From JAHDVS01 sp964370985 (GTDB taxonomy: Bacteria > Actinomycetota > Thermoleophilia > Gaiellales > Gaiellaceae), in NCBI GenBank assembly GCA_964370985.1, contig CAYJLE010000006.1, positions 43,453-107,452 on the forward strand: a stretch of 64,000 nucleotides of DNA. Direction: 5' to 3'. Numbering within the stretch: position 1 is the first letter of the stretch; each line of letters starts with the position of its first letter. Shown here piece by piece: positions 16,745 through 24,685 of this stretch. A program made the position numbers and the translations under genes. The notes under the pieces were generated by a model, which was not told the origin of the DNA, searched no databases, and saw only the letters and a list, made by a program, of their open reading frames with translations.

Positions 16745-17872
16745 TCACGCTCGCGTCCCGAACAGGTGCGGCTCGAGCCGCTCCAGACCGGGCACGTCGT
16801 GGACGTCGCCGTCGAGGTAGGGAACCTCGAGCAGCGGCTGGGAGCCGAGGCGGCGCGCGAGGGTGCGCACGTTCGCGCGATCGCGCTCGGCGAGGACCCG
16901 GTGGGCGAGGAACGCGTCCGCTACCCGCCCGGCAGCGTTCGCGTCGAGGCCCGCCTCGGCCAGCTGGGCGAGTGTCGCGCGGCGCAGCGCGGCGGGCGGG
17001 CGGTGGCGCTCGTCCCCGAGGAAGTCCGCGTGCATCTTGTTCACGATCACGCCGCCGAACGGCAACTCCGCCTCCACGAGCCGCTGCCAGAAGAAGACCG
17101 CCTCCTCGATCGGCTCCCGCTCGGGTGTCGTCACGAGCAGGAACACGGTGCGTCGACCGCCGAGGAGCGCCCTCACGGCCGTGGCGCGCTCCTTGAAGCC
17201 GTCGTACATGCCCTCGAACGCCAGCAGGAACTCCGTCAGGTCGGAGAGGAACGTGACGCCGATCACACGCTCGAGACCCTTCCAGGCCACGAGCGACGCG
17301 TGGCCGAACGCGCGCAGCCCGAGGCCGCCGACTCTGAGGCCACCCTCGAGCAGGGTGCGCAGCGCCTTGCCCTCGACGAAGCGGGTGATCCGGTTCGGCG
17401 CGTCGATGAAGTCGAGCGCGTGGCGGCTCGGCGGCGTGTCCAGCACGAGCAGGTCGTAGTCACCCTGCTCGTGCAGCTCGTAGAGGCGCTCCATCGCCAT
17501 GTACTCCTGCGAGCCGCCCACCGCGCTCGAGAGCTGGCCGTAGATCCGGTTTCTGAGGATCCGGTCGCGCGCCTCGGCCGTGGGGGCGTGCTCCTCGACC
17601 AGGCGATCGAACGTCCGCTTCGCGTCGAGGGTGATCGCGAACAGCCTCCCGCCGCCGGCGGCGAGCGGCACCTCGTGCGCCTCGTCCGACAGCTCCTCCA
17701 GGCCGAGCGCGTTCGCGAGGCGCCGCGCCGGGTCGATCGTGAGCACGCAGGCGGTGCGCCCGCGCCGGGCTGCCCCCAGCGCAAGCGCCGCGCTCGCCGT
17801 CGTCTTGCCGACGCCGCCGGAGCCGCAGACCACGATGATCTCCGCCTCGGCGATCAGGCGCTCGACGTTCAC
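16745..17872 (-). CDS. ArsA/Get3-like ATPase, second of the pair (BagB-like)
   Basis: 375 aa. The Walker A region is CGSGGVGKTTASAALA: the signature lysine of the deviant Walker A (normally KGGxGKT) is replaced by Ser. Switch/Walker B elements appear as VLTIDPARRLANALG and LLVLDTPPSRHALDFIDAPNR. It overlaps the upstream ATPase by 4 nt (GTGA), so the two are co-translated. The arrangement matches mycobacterial Rv3679-Rv3680 (BagA/BagB), which form a heteromeric Get3/ArsA-like complex. Arsenite transport is unlikely because no ArsB or ArsR is nearby. Confidence 0.85.
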   Translation of the reverse strand: MNVERLIAEAEIIVVCGSGGVGKTTASAALALGAARRGRTACVLTIDPARRLANALGLEELSDEAHEVPLAAGGGRLFAITLDAKRTFDRLVEEHAPTAEARDRILRNRIYGQLSSAVGGSQEYMAMERLYELHEQGDYDLLVLDTPPSRHALDFIDAPNRITRFVEGKALRTLLEGGLRVGGLGLRAFGHASLVAWKGLERVIGVTFLSDLTEFLLAFEGMYDGFKERATAVRALLGGRRTVFLLVTTPEREPIEEAVFFWQRLVEAELPFGGVIVNKMHADFLGDERHRPPAALRRATLAQLAEAGLDANAAGRVADAFLAHRVLAERDRANVRTLARRLGSQPLLEVPYLDGDVHDVPGLERLEPHLFGTRA

Positions 17873-18804
17873 GGGATCTCCTCGAACGCCGACCCGAGCG
17901 CCGTCGCGAGCTCCGAGACGCCGTCGAGGTCGAGTCCGGCGCGGAACAGGAACGGCAGCTCGACCCGCGGCAGGGAGGTCGCGGCGGCGAGCCGGGCCAG
18001 CTCCCCGGCCTGGTCGTCCCGCCGGGCGAGGTGGGAGCGCGCCGCCCGCACGGCGGCTCGCGCCGTCTCGCCCGCAGGCTCGAGCGTGCGCAGCCTCTCC
18101 CGGTCGGCTCCGGTCACGAGCTCGGGGTAGAGCGCGTTCACGACGAGGACGCGCGCGTCGAGCCCGAGCGGTCGCAGGCGCTCGAGCGTGTCGAGCGTCT
18201 CCGACACCGGCATCTCCTCGGCACGCGTAACGAGCACGATCCCGGTGCGGGCCGGGTCGGCGACGAGCTCGGCGATCGCCCTGGACTCCTCGTGCACGCG
18301 GCCGGCGCGCGCGATCTCGAGGAACGCGCGGGGCGTCCGTAGGAGCGCGAGGCCGTGACCCGTAGCCGGAGCGTCGACCACGATCAGCCCGTGGCGGCGC
18401 TCCCCGTCACGGGTGCGTTGCTCGCTCAGGTGCCAGATCTTGCCGAGCGTCACGAGCTCGCGGAGCCCCGGCGCCGCCGCGGTGAGGTATCCGAACGCCC
18501 GGCTCTCCGCGAGGCGCTCCGCGAGCACCCGCACGTGCAGGGCGAGCGCGAGGTACTCCTCGAGCGCCCGCTGGGGCTCGATCGCGAGCCCGGTCAGGTT
18601 CGGGTACAGGGCCACCTCCTTCCCGGGCTCCGCGCTCTCGCTCTCCCCGAACAGGCTGGCCACGTGCGCCTCGGATGCGACCTCCACGAGCAGCGCGCGC
18701 CGCCCGCTCCAGGCTGCGGCCAGCCCGACCGCGGCGGCGACGGCGGTCTTCCCGACGCCGCCCTTGCCGGTGACGATCAGCACCTGCCGGTCGAGGAGCG
18801 ACAT
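17869..18804 (-). CDS. ArsA/Get3-like ATPase, first of the pair (BagA-like)
   Basis: 311 aa. Here the deviant Walker A is intact (VTGKGGVGKTAVAAAVG), followed by LLVEVASEAHVASLFG and the Asp in LIVVDAPATGHGLALLRTPRAF. The protein is shorter than bacterial ArsA and has a single nucleotide site, as in Get3-type subunits. The start ATG 18804 is fixed by TACGGT on the minus strand (18812-18817), 7 nt upstream. The open frame extends further but passes through the divergent gene start. Confidence 0.86.
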   Translation of the reverse strand: MSLLDRQVLIVTGKGGVGKTAVAAAVGLAAAWSGRRALLVEVASEAHVASLFGESESAEPGKEVALYPNLTGLAIEPQRALEEYLALALHVRVLAERLAESRAFGYLTAAAPGLRELVTLGKIWHLSEQRTRDGERRHGLIVVDAPATGHGLALLRTPRAFLEIARAGRVHEESRAIAELVADPARTGIVLVTRAEEMPVSETLDTLERLRPLGLDARVLVVNALYPELVTGADRERLRTLEPAGETARAAVRAARSHLARRDDQAGELARLAAATSLPRVELPFLFRAGLDLDGVSELATALGSAFEEIP

Positions 18805-18811
18805 CGCGAAT

Positions 18812-18821
18812 ACCGTACTCT
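18812..18821. promoter_or_regulatory. Overlapping divergent -10 boxes
   Basis: TACGGT on the minus strand (18812-18817; 7 nt to ATG 18804) and TACTCT on the plus strand (18816-18821; 6 nt to GTG 18828) share two base pairs. Neither gene has room for a leader. Confidence 0.7.
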
Positions 18822-18827
18822 TCGGTC

Positions 18828-19280
18828 GTGGCTCCCGCGCTCTCGTCGCTGGCGACCTGGCCCGCGCGCCGCTTCGCACTCGCTCTCGGCGCGGCCCTGC
18901 TCGTGGCCGTGGTCACCGGCGTCCCCACGGACCTGATCGACACGCCGCTGTTCGGGCGCGAGATCGGAGTGACGGCCTGGGCCTACCCGGTGTGGATCGT
19001 GTCGTTCCTCCTCGCCGGGCTGCTCGTCGCGACCACGCTGCGGCCGGGTCGACCGGTCGTCGGCGGTGGCCTGCTCGCGCTGTTCGCGGTCGGCTGCCCG
19101 GTCTGCAACAAGCCGGTGCTGATCCTGCTCGGCAGTTCGGGCGCCCTCGAGTGGTTCGCGCCGATCCAGCCGGTCCTCGGCGTGCTCGCGGTGGCTGCTC
19201 TCGCGGTCGCGCTCGTCGTGCGGCTCCGAGCCGAGGTCGCGTGCGACGTCGCGACCCGCGGCGACGCAGTCGGCGCCTAG
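18828..19280 (+). CDS. Small integral membrane protein with CPVCN motif
   Basis: 150 aa with about four hydrophobic segments (ALALGAALLVAVVTGV, VWIVSFLLAGLLVATTL, GGGLLALFAVGCPVCNKPVLILLG, VLGVLAVAALAVALVV). The CxxC in GCPVCNK sits at a membrane edge and could bind a metal or be redox active. Family not identified. It is divergent from the ArsA-like pair and shares its promoter region. GTG 18828 has a TACTCT box 6 nt upstream. Confidence 0.7.
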   Translation: MAPALSSLATWPARRFALALGAALLVAVVTGVPTDLIDTPLFGREIGVTAWAYPVWIVSFLLAGLLVATTLRPGRPVVGGGLLALFAVGCPVCNKPVLILLGSSGALEWFAPIQPVLGVLAVAALAVALVVRLRAEVACDVATRGDAVGA

Positions 19281-19333
19281 CGACTCGGCGCGGCGCGCCC
19301 GCAAAGTGAAGCGGGGAGCGGGAAGGACTGTGC

Positions 19334-19339
19334 TACCCT
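19334..19339 (+). promoter_or_regulatory. -10 element of the parA-ftsZ unit
   Basis: TACCCT, with no start codon 6-8 nt downstream. Unlike most genes here, this transcript would carry a 5' leader with Shine-Dalgarno sequences (AAAGAGG at 19346-19352 and AAGGAG at 19404-19409). Confidence 0.5.
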
Positions 19340-19414
19340 GACGCGAAAGAGGCCGTCATGGTCTCCCTTCTCACGCGCGCCATTCGACGGGCGCCGTCCT
19401 CGCAAGGAGCAACG

Positions 19415-20176
19415 TTGGCAAAGGTGATCGCGTTCGCCAACCAGAAGGGCGGCGTGGCGAAGACCACCACGACCCTGAACCTTGCGGTCGCATTCCACGA
19501 GCGTGGCTTTCGCGTGCTCGCCGTCGATCTCGATCCGCAGGGCAACCTGACTATGAGCCAGGGGATGAACCCGGACGAGCTCGAGCAGTCGATGTTCGAC
19601 GTGCTCGTGCGGTCGCTGCCGATCGAGGAGATCATCCAACGGGCGGAGATCGACGTCGCCGTCTCGTCGATCGACCTCGCCGGCGCCGAGCTCGCGCTGT
19701 CGAGCATGATCGGCCGGGAGCGCGCGCTCCAGAAGGCCTTGCTGCCGGTGCGCACGGACTACGACTTCATCCTGATCGACACGCCGCCGTCGCTCGGGCT
19801 ACTCACGATCAATGCGCTCACCGCCTCCGACGAGGTGATCGTGCCGGTGCAGTGCGAGTACCTGTCGCTCCGCGGGCTCGTCCAGCTCCAGAACACGCTC
19901 GAGATGATCAGGGAGAACCTCAACCCGAGCGTGGACATCCGCGGGATCCTCCCGACGATGTACGACAATCGCACGCTGCACGGCCGCGAGGCGATCGACA
20001 TGTTGAGGGAGAACTACGGCGACCTCGTCTTCCGCACCCGGATCCGCAAGACCATCCGGTACGCCGAAGCGCCCGTTCAGGGCAGCTCCGTGCTGAAGTA
20101 CGACCCGACCGGCCCGGCCGCGAAGGCCTATCGCGACCTGGCAAAGGAGGTGCTGAACGGTGCGACGCCGCGCTAG
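19415..20176 (+). CDS. ParA/Soj-family ATPase
   Basis: 253 aa from TTG 19415, which has AAGGAG (19404-19409) 5 nt upstream and gives the conserved beginning AKVIAFANQKGGVAKTTTTLN. The deviant Walker A is complete, including the signature Lys. DLDPQGNLTM (Walker A') and ILIDTPPSLGLLTINAL (Walker B) follow; EAPVQGSSVLKYDP near the end is typical of chromosomal ParA. An alternative start ATG 19358 has AAAGAGG 5 nt upstream and would add 19 residues. ParA proteins use ATP-dependent nucleoid binding to position DNA or protein cargo. No parB is adjacent; the partner by context is the coupled ftsZ. Confidence 0.88.
   Translation: MAKVIAFANQKGGVAKTTTTLNLAVAFHERGFRVLAVDLDPQGNLTMSQGMNPDELEQSMFDVLVRSLPIEEIIQRAEIDVAVSSIDLAGAELALSSMIGRERALQKALLPVRTDYDFILIDTPPSLGLLTINALTASDEVIVPVQCEYLSLRGLVQLQNTLEMIRENLNPSVDIRGILPTMYDNRTLHGREAIDMLRENYGDLVFRTRIRKTIRYAEAPVQGSSVLKYDPTGPAAKAYRDLAKEVLNGATPR
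20144..20152 (+). promoter_or_regulatory. Strong Shine-Dalgarno deciding the ftsZ start
   Basis: AAGGAGGTG lies inside the 3' end of parA, 7 nt before GTG 20160. It is the closest match to the anti-Shine-Dalgarno sequence that I noticed in the window. Confidence 0.75.
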
Positions 20177-21479
20177 CATGCGGGAGGGGCCGCTCGCGGA
20201 GCTGTTCAAGGCCACGGAGGCGGCGCAGCGCCAGCGCGACCGGGACGACGAACCCGATGGCGGCGACGCGGAGGCGACGTTGCAGGCCGGGTACGAGGAC
20301 GCGATCGGAGAGTCGCCGGCGGAGGAGGAGCCGACGAGCCTGCTCTCGTCCGTGCCCGAGCCTCCCGCGGAGCTGCTCCGCGAGCCGGAGCCAGCGCCCG
20401 CCGCGAGGCTCGCAGCGGCCCCTCCGGTCACCGCTCGGGAGGCCCCACGCCTCTCCCGCGTGCCCCGGGCGGACTCGGCCGCGTACCTGGCCGTGATCCG
20501 CGTTGTCGGCGTCGGCGGCGGGGGTCTGAACGCCGTCAACCGCATGATCGAAGCCGGGATCTCCCAGGTCGAGTTCATCGCGGTCAACACCGACATCCAG
20601 CAGCTGCGCACCTCGGACGCTCCGGTCAAGCTCCACATCGGCCGCGAGTTGACGCAGGGTCTCGGCTCCGGCGCCGATCCCGACGTCGGCCGGCGCGCCG
20701 CCGAGGAGGCCTACGATCAGATCAAGCACGTTCTCCGCGGCTCGGACATGGTGTTCGTGACCGCGGGCGAGGGCGGCGGCACCGGCTCGGGCGCCGCGCC
20801 GGTGGTCGCACGGATCGCGCGGGAGGTGGGCGCTCTCACGGTCGGGATCGTGACGATGCCGTTCCGGTTCGAGGGCACCCGTCGCCGCGAGCAGGCGGAT
20901 CACGGCGTCGAGCACCTGCGCTCCGTCTGCGACACGGTGATCGTGATCCCGAACGACCGCCTCCTCGAGGTGCTCGACCGGGCGACGTCCATGCTGGAGG
21001 CGTTCCGGATCGCCGACGACGTGCTGCGCCAGGGCGTCCAGGGCATCTGCGACCTGATCACGATGCCGGGCCTGATCAATCTCGACTTCGCCGACGTCCG
21101 CACGATCATGAGCGACGCGGGCTCGGCGCTGATGGGGATCGGCTTCGCGACCGGCGAGAACCGCGCCCGCGAGGCGGCGGAGCGTGCGCTTCGCTCGCCG
21201 CTGATCGACACGGAGATCACCGGCGCGCGCGGCATCCTGCTCTCGATCGCCGGCGGCGAGGATCTCTCGCTGCTCGAGGTGACCGAGGCGGCCGAGGTGA
21301 TCCGCGGCGCGGCCACGGACGACACGAACATCATCTTCGGCGCCACCGTCGACCCGAGGCTGAACGGCCAGGTGTGGGTGACCGTGGTCGCGACCGGGCT
21401 CGGCAGGGCGGCGAGGCCGCTCCGGCGCGCGGAGATCACCGAGACCCTGGACGCGCCGAGCTTCCTGCGCGACCTGTAG
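20160..21479 (+). CDS. ftsZ: FtsZ with long N-terminal extension
   Basis: 439 aa. Residues 1-110 are charged and Pro/Glu/Ala-rich, apart from a short helix PLAELFKATEAAQRQ at 11-25. The tubulin-fold core begins at AVIRVVGVGGGGLNAVNRM (about 111), with the GTP loop GEGGGTGSGAAPVVA, VIVIPNDRLLEVLDRATSML, and the catalytic T7 loop LINLDFADVRTIMSDAGSALMGIG. The core runs to about residue 415. The protein ends DAPSFLRDL, like the C-terminal FtsA/SepF-binding peptide, but the usual long linker before it is almost absent. Translation overlaps parA by 17 nt. No other dcw-cluster gene is here, so it could be a second FtsZ or a relocated ftsZ. Confidence 0.9.
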   Translation: MRRRASMREGPLAELFKATEAAQRQRDRDDEPDGGDAEATLQAGYEDAIGESPAEEEPTSLLSSVPEPPAELLREPEPAPAARLAAAPPVTAREAPRLSRVPRADSAAYLAVIRVVGVGGGGLNAVNRMIEAGISQVEFIAVNTDIQQLRTSDAPVKLHIGRELTQGLGSGADPDVGRRAAEEAYDQIKHVLRGSDMVFVTAGEGGGTGSGAAPVVARIAREVGALTVGIVTMPFRFEGTRRREQADHGVEHLRSVCDTVIVIPNDRLLEVLDRATSMLEAFRIADDVLRQGVQGICDLITMPGLINLDFADVRTIMSDAGSALMGIGFATGENRAREAAERALRSPLIDTEITGARGILLSIAGGEDLSLLEVTEAAEVIRGAATDDTNIIFGATVDPRLNGQVWVTVVATGLGRAARPLRRAEITETLDAPSFLRDL

Positions 21480-21505
21480 GGCCGGGCGGCGCTAGGCTCC
21501 CGCGC

Positions 21506-23083
21506 GTGGAGGGCGCGGTCGCAGCCGGGCACCCGCTCACCGCGCGGGCAGGCGCGGACGTCCTCGCTGCCGGCGGCAACGCCGTCGACGCCTGTATCGC
21601 GGCAGCCGCGGTCGGCTGGGTCGCCGAGAGCCCGCTCACCGGCCCCGGCGCCGGCGGCTTCATGCTCGTGCACCGGGCCCGCGACGGGCGCGACTTCGTT
21701 CTCGATTTCTTCGTCGCCATCCCGGGGCGCGGGCTCGCGGCTGGCGTCGGCGGCGAGCCGGACGTGGTCGCCGTTCCGTTCGGCGCCGGCGACACGACGC
21801 AGACGTTCCTGATCGGACCCGCATCGTGCGCCGTCCCCGGCTCGGTCGCGGGCCTCGCCGCCGCCCATCGGCGCTTCGGCACGGTGCCCTGGTCGCGGCT
21901 GCTCGCGCCGGCGATCGAGTTGGCGCGTACCGGGGTCGAGTTGACCGCCGAGCAGGCGCTCCTCCACACCGTGCTCGACGATGTGCTTCGTCGCGAACCC
22001 GAAGGGCGCGAGGTGTACGGTGCTCGACGGCCCCTGCGCGCGGGTGACCGCCTCGTCATGGGCGCGCTCGCGTCGACGCTCGAGCTGATCGCCGCAGACG
22101 GCGCGCAGGCTCTCTACCGCGGAGAGCTGGCTCGCAGGGTGGTGGCCGCTGTCGACGCTCGCGGCGGGCGGATCACGGAGGACGACCTCGCGGCCTACCG
22201 GGTCGTCGAGAGGCGCCCCGTGCGGGTCGCCTATCGAGGCCATGAGGTGGTGTCGAACCCGCCCCCGTCCGCGGGCGGAGTCCTGATCGCCTACGCGTTG
22301 CGGCTGCTCGACAGCGTCGGTGCCGGTGGGCCTTCCGGCAGCCCCGCAGCGCTCTCGGTGCTTGCGGAGACCGCGCGGGAGGCTGCCGCCGCGCGCGAGG
22401 GGGACTTCATCGCGGCACTCCACCGTGGCGGCCTGGCGCGCAGGCTGCTCTCCGACGAGAGGGTGGCGGCTGCGGCCACGCGCGTGCTCGCCCGCCGGGG
22501 CCGGCCCGTCACGAGCGAGCCGCGAGGCCTGCCGTCGACCACGCACGTGAGCGTCCTCGACGGGAACGGCAACGCCGCCTCGCTCTCGTCCTCCACCGGC
22601 TGCGGCTCCGGAGTCTTCGTGCCTGGAACCGGGATCCAGCTCAACAACATGCTGGGCGAGACCGATCTGAACCCGGTCGGTGCGCCCTCGCGCCCGGGGC
22701 GTCGCCTGACGAGCATGATGGCGCCGACTCTCGTGCTGCGAGGCGGGCGCCCCCGGCTCGTCGTCGGCAGCGCCGGCTCGGAGCGGCTGCGCGGCGCGAT
22801 CGTGCAGACGATCGTCAACGTCGTCGATCACGGCCTGCCCGTGGGAGCCGCGATCGAGCGCCCGAGGGTGCACCTCGACGGATGCGACCTCCACTGCGAG
22901 GGCGGAATCGACGATGCCGCGGTCGAGGGGCTCGAGCGGTGGGGCTATCCCACCGTGCGCTGGCCCGGCCCCGGGCGGAACCTCTACTTCGGCGGCGTCA
23001 GCGCCGTCGCAGTCTCGGGCGAGGGCAGGCTCGAGGCGGCCGGCGACCCGCGTCGCGGCGGCGACGGCATCGTTATCGGATGA
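21506..23083 (+). CDS. ggt: Gamma-glutamyltransferase family protein
   Basis: 525 aa, an Ntn hydrolase that should self-cleave before the first Thr of TTHVS (residues 345-349). Further marks are HPLTARAGADVLAAGGNAVDA and GPGAGGFMLVH at the N-terminus and RLTSMMAPTLVL with GSAGSERLRGAIVQTIVNV near the C-terminus (the more usual GSPGG is GSAGS here). There is no signal peptide, so it should be cytoplasmic, unlike the periplasmic enzyme of E. coli. It moves gamma-glutamyl groups or acts on related amides. GTG 21506 has TAGGCT (21493-21498) 7 nt upstream. It overlaps the GNAT gene by 4 nt. Confidence 0.88.
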   Translation: MEGAVAAGHPLTARAGADVLAAGGNAVDACIAAAAVGWVAESPLTGPGAGGFMLVHRARDGRDFVLDFFVAIPGRGLAAGVGGEPDVVAVPFGAGDTTQTFLIGPASCAVPGSVAGLAAAHRRFGTVPWSRLLAPAIELARTGVELTAEQALLHTVLDDVLRREPEGREVYGARRPLRAGDRLVMGALASTLELIAADGAQALYRGELARRVVAAVDARGGRITEDDLAAYRVVERRPVRVAYRGHEVVSNPPPSAGGVLIAYALRLLDSVGAGGPSGSPAALSVLAETAREAAAAREGDFIAALHRGGLARRLLSDERVAAAATRVLARRGRPVTSEPRGLPSTTHVSVLDGNGNAASLSSSTGCGSGVFVPGTGIQLNNMLGETDLNPVGAPSRPGRRLTSMMAPTLVLRGGRPRLVVGSAGSERLRGAIVQTIVNVVDHGLPVGAAIERPRVHLDGCDLHCEGGIDDAAVEGLERWGYPTVRWPGPGRNLYFGGVSAVAVSGEGRLEAAGDPRRGGDGIVIG

Positions 23084-23610
23084 GCGCCCGGGTCAGGCAC
23101 GCGCGCCCGCGCGACGCCCGGCGCCTTGTCGAGCTCGCGCGCGAGGTCTCCTCCGAGCCCGAGGGCTGGCTTGCCACCGACGGCCGCTGGCAGAGCCCCG
23201 GGGCGGAGCGCGCTCAGCTCCGGGCGGCCGCGCGCTCGCGTCACGCGGCTGTGCTCGTTGCCGAGGGGGAACACGGGATCGTCGGGCGGCTCTCGATCGC
23301 GCGCCGGCCGCACGCTCCGAGCGCCCATGTCGCCGAGATCGGCCTGATGGTCGCGCGTGCCGAGCGGGGCAAGGGCGTCGGCACCGCGCTGCTCGCGGCC
23401 GCGGAGCAGTGGGCGAAAGGGGCGGGCATCGTGAAGGTGGAGCTCCACGTCCTTCCGCACAACGAGGCCGCGATCGCCCTGTACGAGCGGGCCGGCTACG
23501 AGCGCGAGGGCGTCCGGCGCCGGCATTTCCGCCGCGGCGACGTGTACCTCGACGCGATCCTGATGGCCAAGCAGCTCGAGGGAAGTTGCACTGGGGGTGA
23601 TGTGATATAG
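23080..23610 (+). CDS. GNAT-family N-acetyltransferase
   Basis: 176 aa. The acetyl-CoA-binding signature is seen in MVARAERGKGVGTALLAAAEQWA (R/Q-x-x-G-x-G/A), followed by VELHVLPHNEAAIALYERAGYEREG, typical of RimI/PhnO-like enzymes. The ATG overlaps the gamma-glutamyltransferase stop (ATGA), so the two are coupled. The substrate is unknown. Confidence 0.87.
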   Translation: MSARVRHARPRDARRLVELAREVSSEPEGWLATDGRWQSPGAERAQLRAAARSRHAAVLVAEGEHGIVGRLSIARRPHAPSAHVAEIGLMVARAERGKGVGTALLAAAEQWAKGAGIVKVELHVLPHNEAAIALYERAGYEREGVRRRHFRRGDVYLDAILMAKQLEGSCTGGDVI

Positions 23611-23674
23611 CGTTGTTGCAGCGTCCGTCGCGAGTCGAGCCCCGCGGGTCGAGCCCGCGAGGCATGCTTCCGGT

Positions 23675-24043
23675 ATGCCCGAGCACCCCGTCATGCCCGG
23701 TCGCGGCACGATCACGCTCGAGGACGTCGACTTCGAGGTCGAGGAGGAGCTGTGGACCGGCGACTCGGGCGGCGACCACACCGGGTGGTTCTGCGTGCGC
23801 ACCGAGCGCTTCCCGTGCCCTGCCGCGGGCTGCACGTTCGTGGCCGAGTTCATGACCGCCGCGCACCTCATCCTCGTCTGGGAGGAGCGCGACGACCCCA
23901 ACCTGCTGCGCCACGCGCAGCGGGCGAAGGAGGTCGGGCGCAACCCGCGAGTCGTCGCCTACGTGGCGTCGTTCGGCCCGAGCGCTTCCTACTACCAGTG
24001 GGAGGCCGCCGGGCGCCCGGTGCACGGCGTCAAGCGGGGATAA
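23675..24043 (+). CDS. Hypothetical protein with possible zinc-binding C-x4-C-x9-H motif
   Basis: 122 aa, soluble and acidic at the start (ITLEDVDFEVEEELWTGD). The stretch FPCPAAGCTFVAEFMTAAHLILVW resembles a C2H2-like zinc finger with C, C and H visible but no clear fourth ligand. No family is recognised. The start may be ATG 23675 or the internal ATG 23690. The 64 nt ahead of it contain no good TAnnnT box at leaderless distance. Confidence 0.6.
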   Translation: MPEHPVMPGRGTITLEDVDFEVEEELWTGDSGGDHTGWFCVRTERFPCPAAGCTFVAEFMTAAHLILVWEERDDPNLLRHAQRAKEVGRNPRVVAYVASFGPSASYYQWEAAGRPVHGVKRG

Positions 24044-24047
24044 TCAT

Positions 24048-24662
24048 CTAGCCCGGCGGCTCGACGCGGCCGTTCGTCTGTGCCCGCTCCTGGGCCAGGC
24101 GCTCGAACCGTACCGCCGTGCGCGCGCTGGCGAGCAGCTCGATGAGCGCGGACACCCGCTCTCGCTCCGAGAGCAGCTCGAGGAGGCTCTGCCTGGCACC
24201 CGTGCCGAGCCCCACCCGGGCTGCGATCCAGTAGGCGAGGCCTTCCGGGCCGGGATCCGGCGGCTCGAGCTCGGCGCCCGCGGCCTCGGCAAGCCGCGCG
24301 TAGGCGGCCAGGCAGCGCGCGACGTCCTCGTCGTCCGGCCCGCCGGCAGCGTCCGCCACGGGCTCGATCCGGGCGGTCAGGAACGACCGTCCGACCGTCT
24401 CCTCCACGACCCGGAAGCGCTCGCGGCCCTCGACGAGGACGTCGAGTCGCCCGTCGTCGTAGCGCGCGAGCACCTCGACGACCCCCGCGGTCGTGCCGAA
24501 GTCTCGCGTTCCCTCGTCGTCCGAGAGCAGGAGGCCGAGCTCGATGCCCTCTTCCAGGCACTCCCCGATCAGCTCGCGGTAGCGCGGCTCGAAGATGTGC
24601 AGGGGCAGTCGCTCGCCGGGCAGCAGCACGACCTCGAGCGGGAAGAGACCGATCTCCCTCAT
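24048..24662 (-). CDS. LON substrate-binding domain protein
   Basis: 204 aa consisting only of the N-terminal (PUA-like) LON domain: REIGLFPLEVVLLPGERLPLHIFEPRYRELI, then GTTAGVVEVLARYDDGRLDVLVEGRERFRV. There is no AAA+ or Ser-Lys protease part, so this is a stand-alone LON-domain protein of unknown role. ATG 24662 is chosen because TAACCT on the minus strand (24669-24674) ends 6 nt upstream; GTG 24668 directly abuts the box and cannot be transcribed from it. Confidence 0.9.
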   Translation of the reverse strand: MREIGLFPLEVVLLPGERLPLHIFEPRYRELIGECLEEGIELGLLLSDDEGTRDFGTTAGVVEVLARYDDGRLDVLVEGRERFRVVEETVGRSFLTARIEPVADAAGGPDDEDVARCLAAYARLAEAAGAELEPPDPGPEGLAYWIAARVGLGTGARQSLLELLSERERVSALIELLASARTAVRFERLAQERAQTNGRVEPPG

Positions 24663-24668
24663 CGCCAC

Positions 24669-24678
24669 AGGTTATGGT
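24669..24678. promoter_or_regulatory. Overlapping divergent -10 boxes, LON-domain gene and hisC
   Basis: TAACCT on the minus strand (24669-24674; 6 nt to ATG 24662) and TATGGT on the plus strand (24673-24678; 7 nt to ATG 24686) share two base pairs. They decide both start codons. Confidence 0.7.
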
Positions 24679-24685
24679 CCACGGG

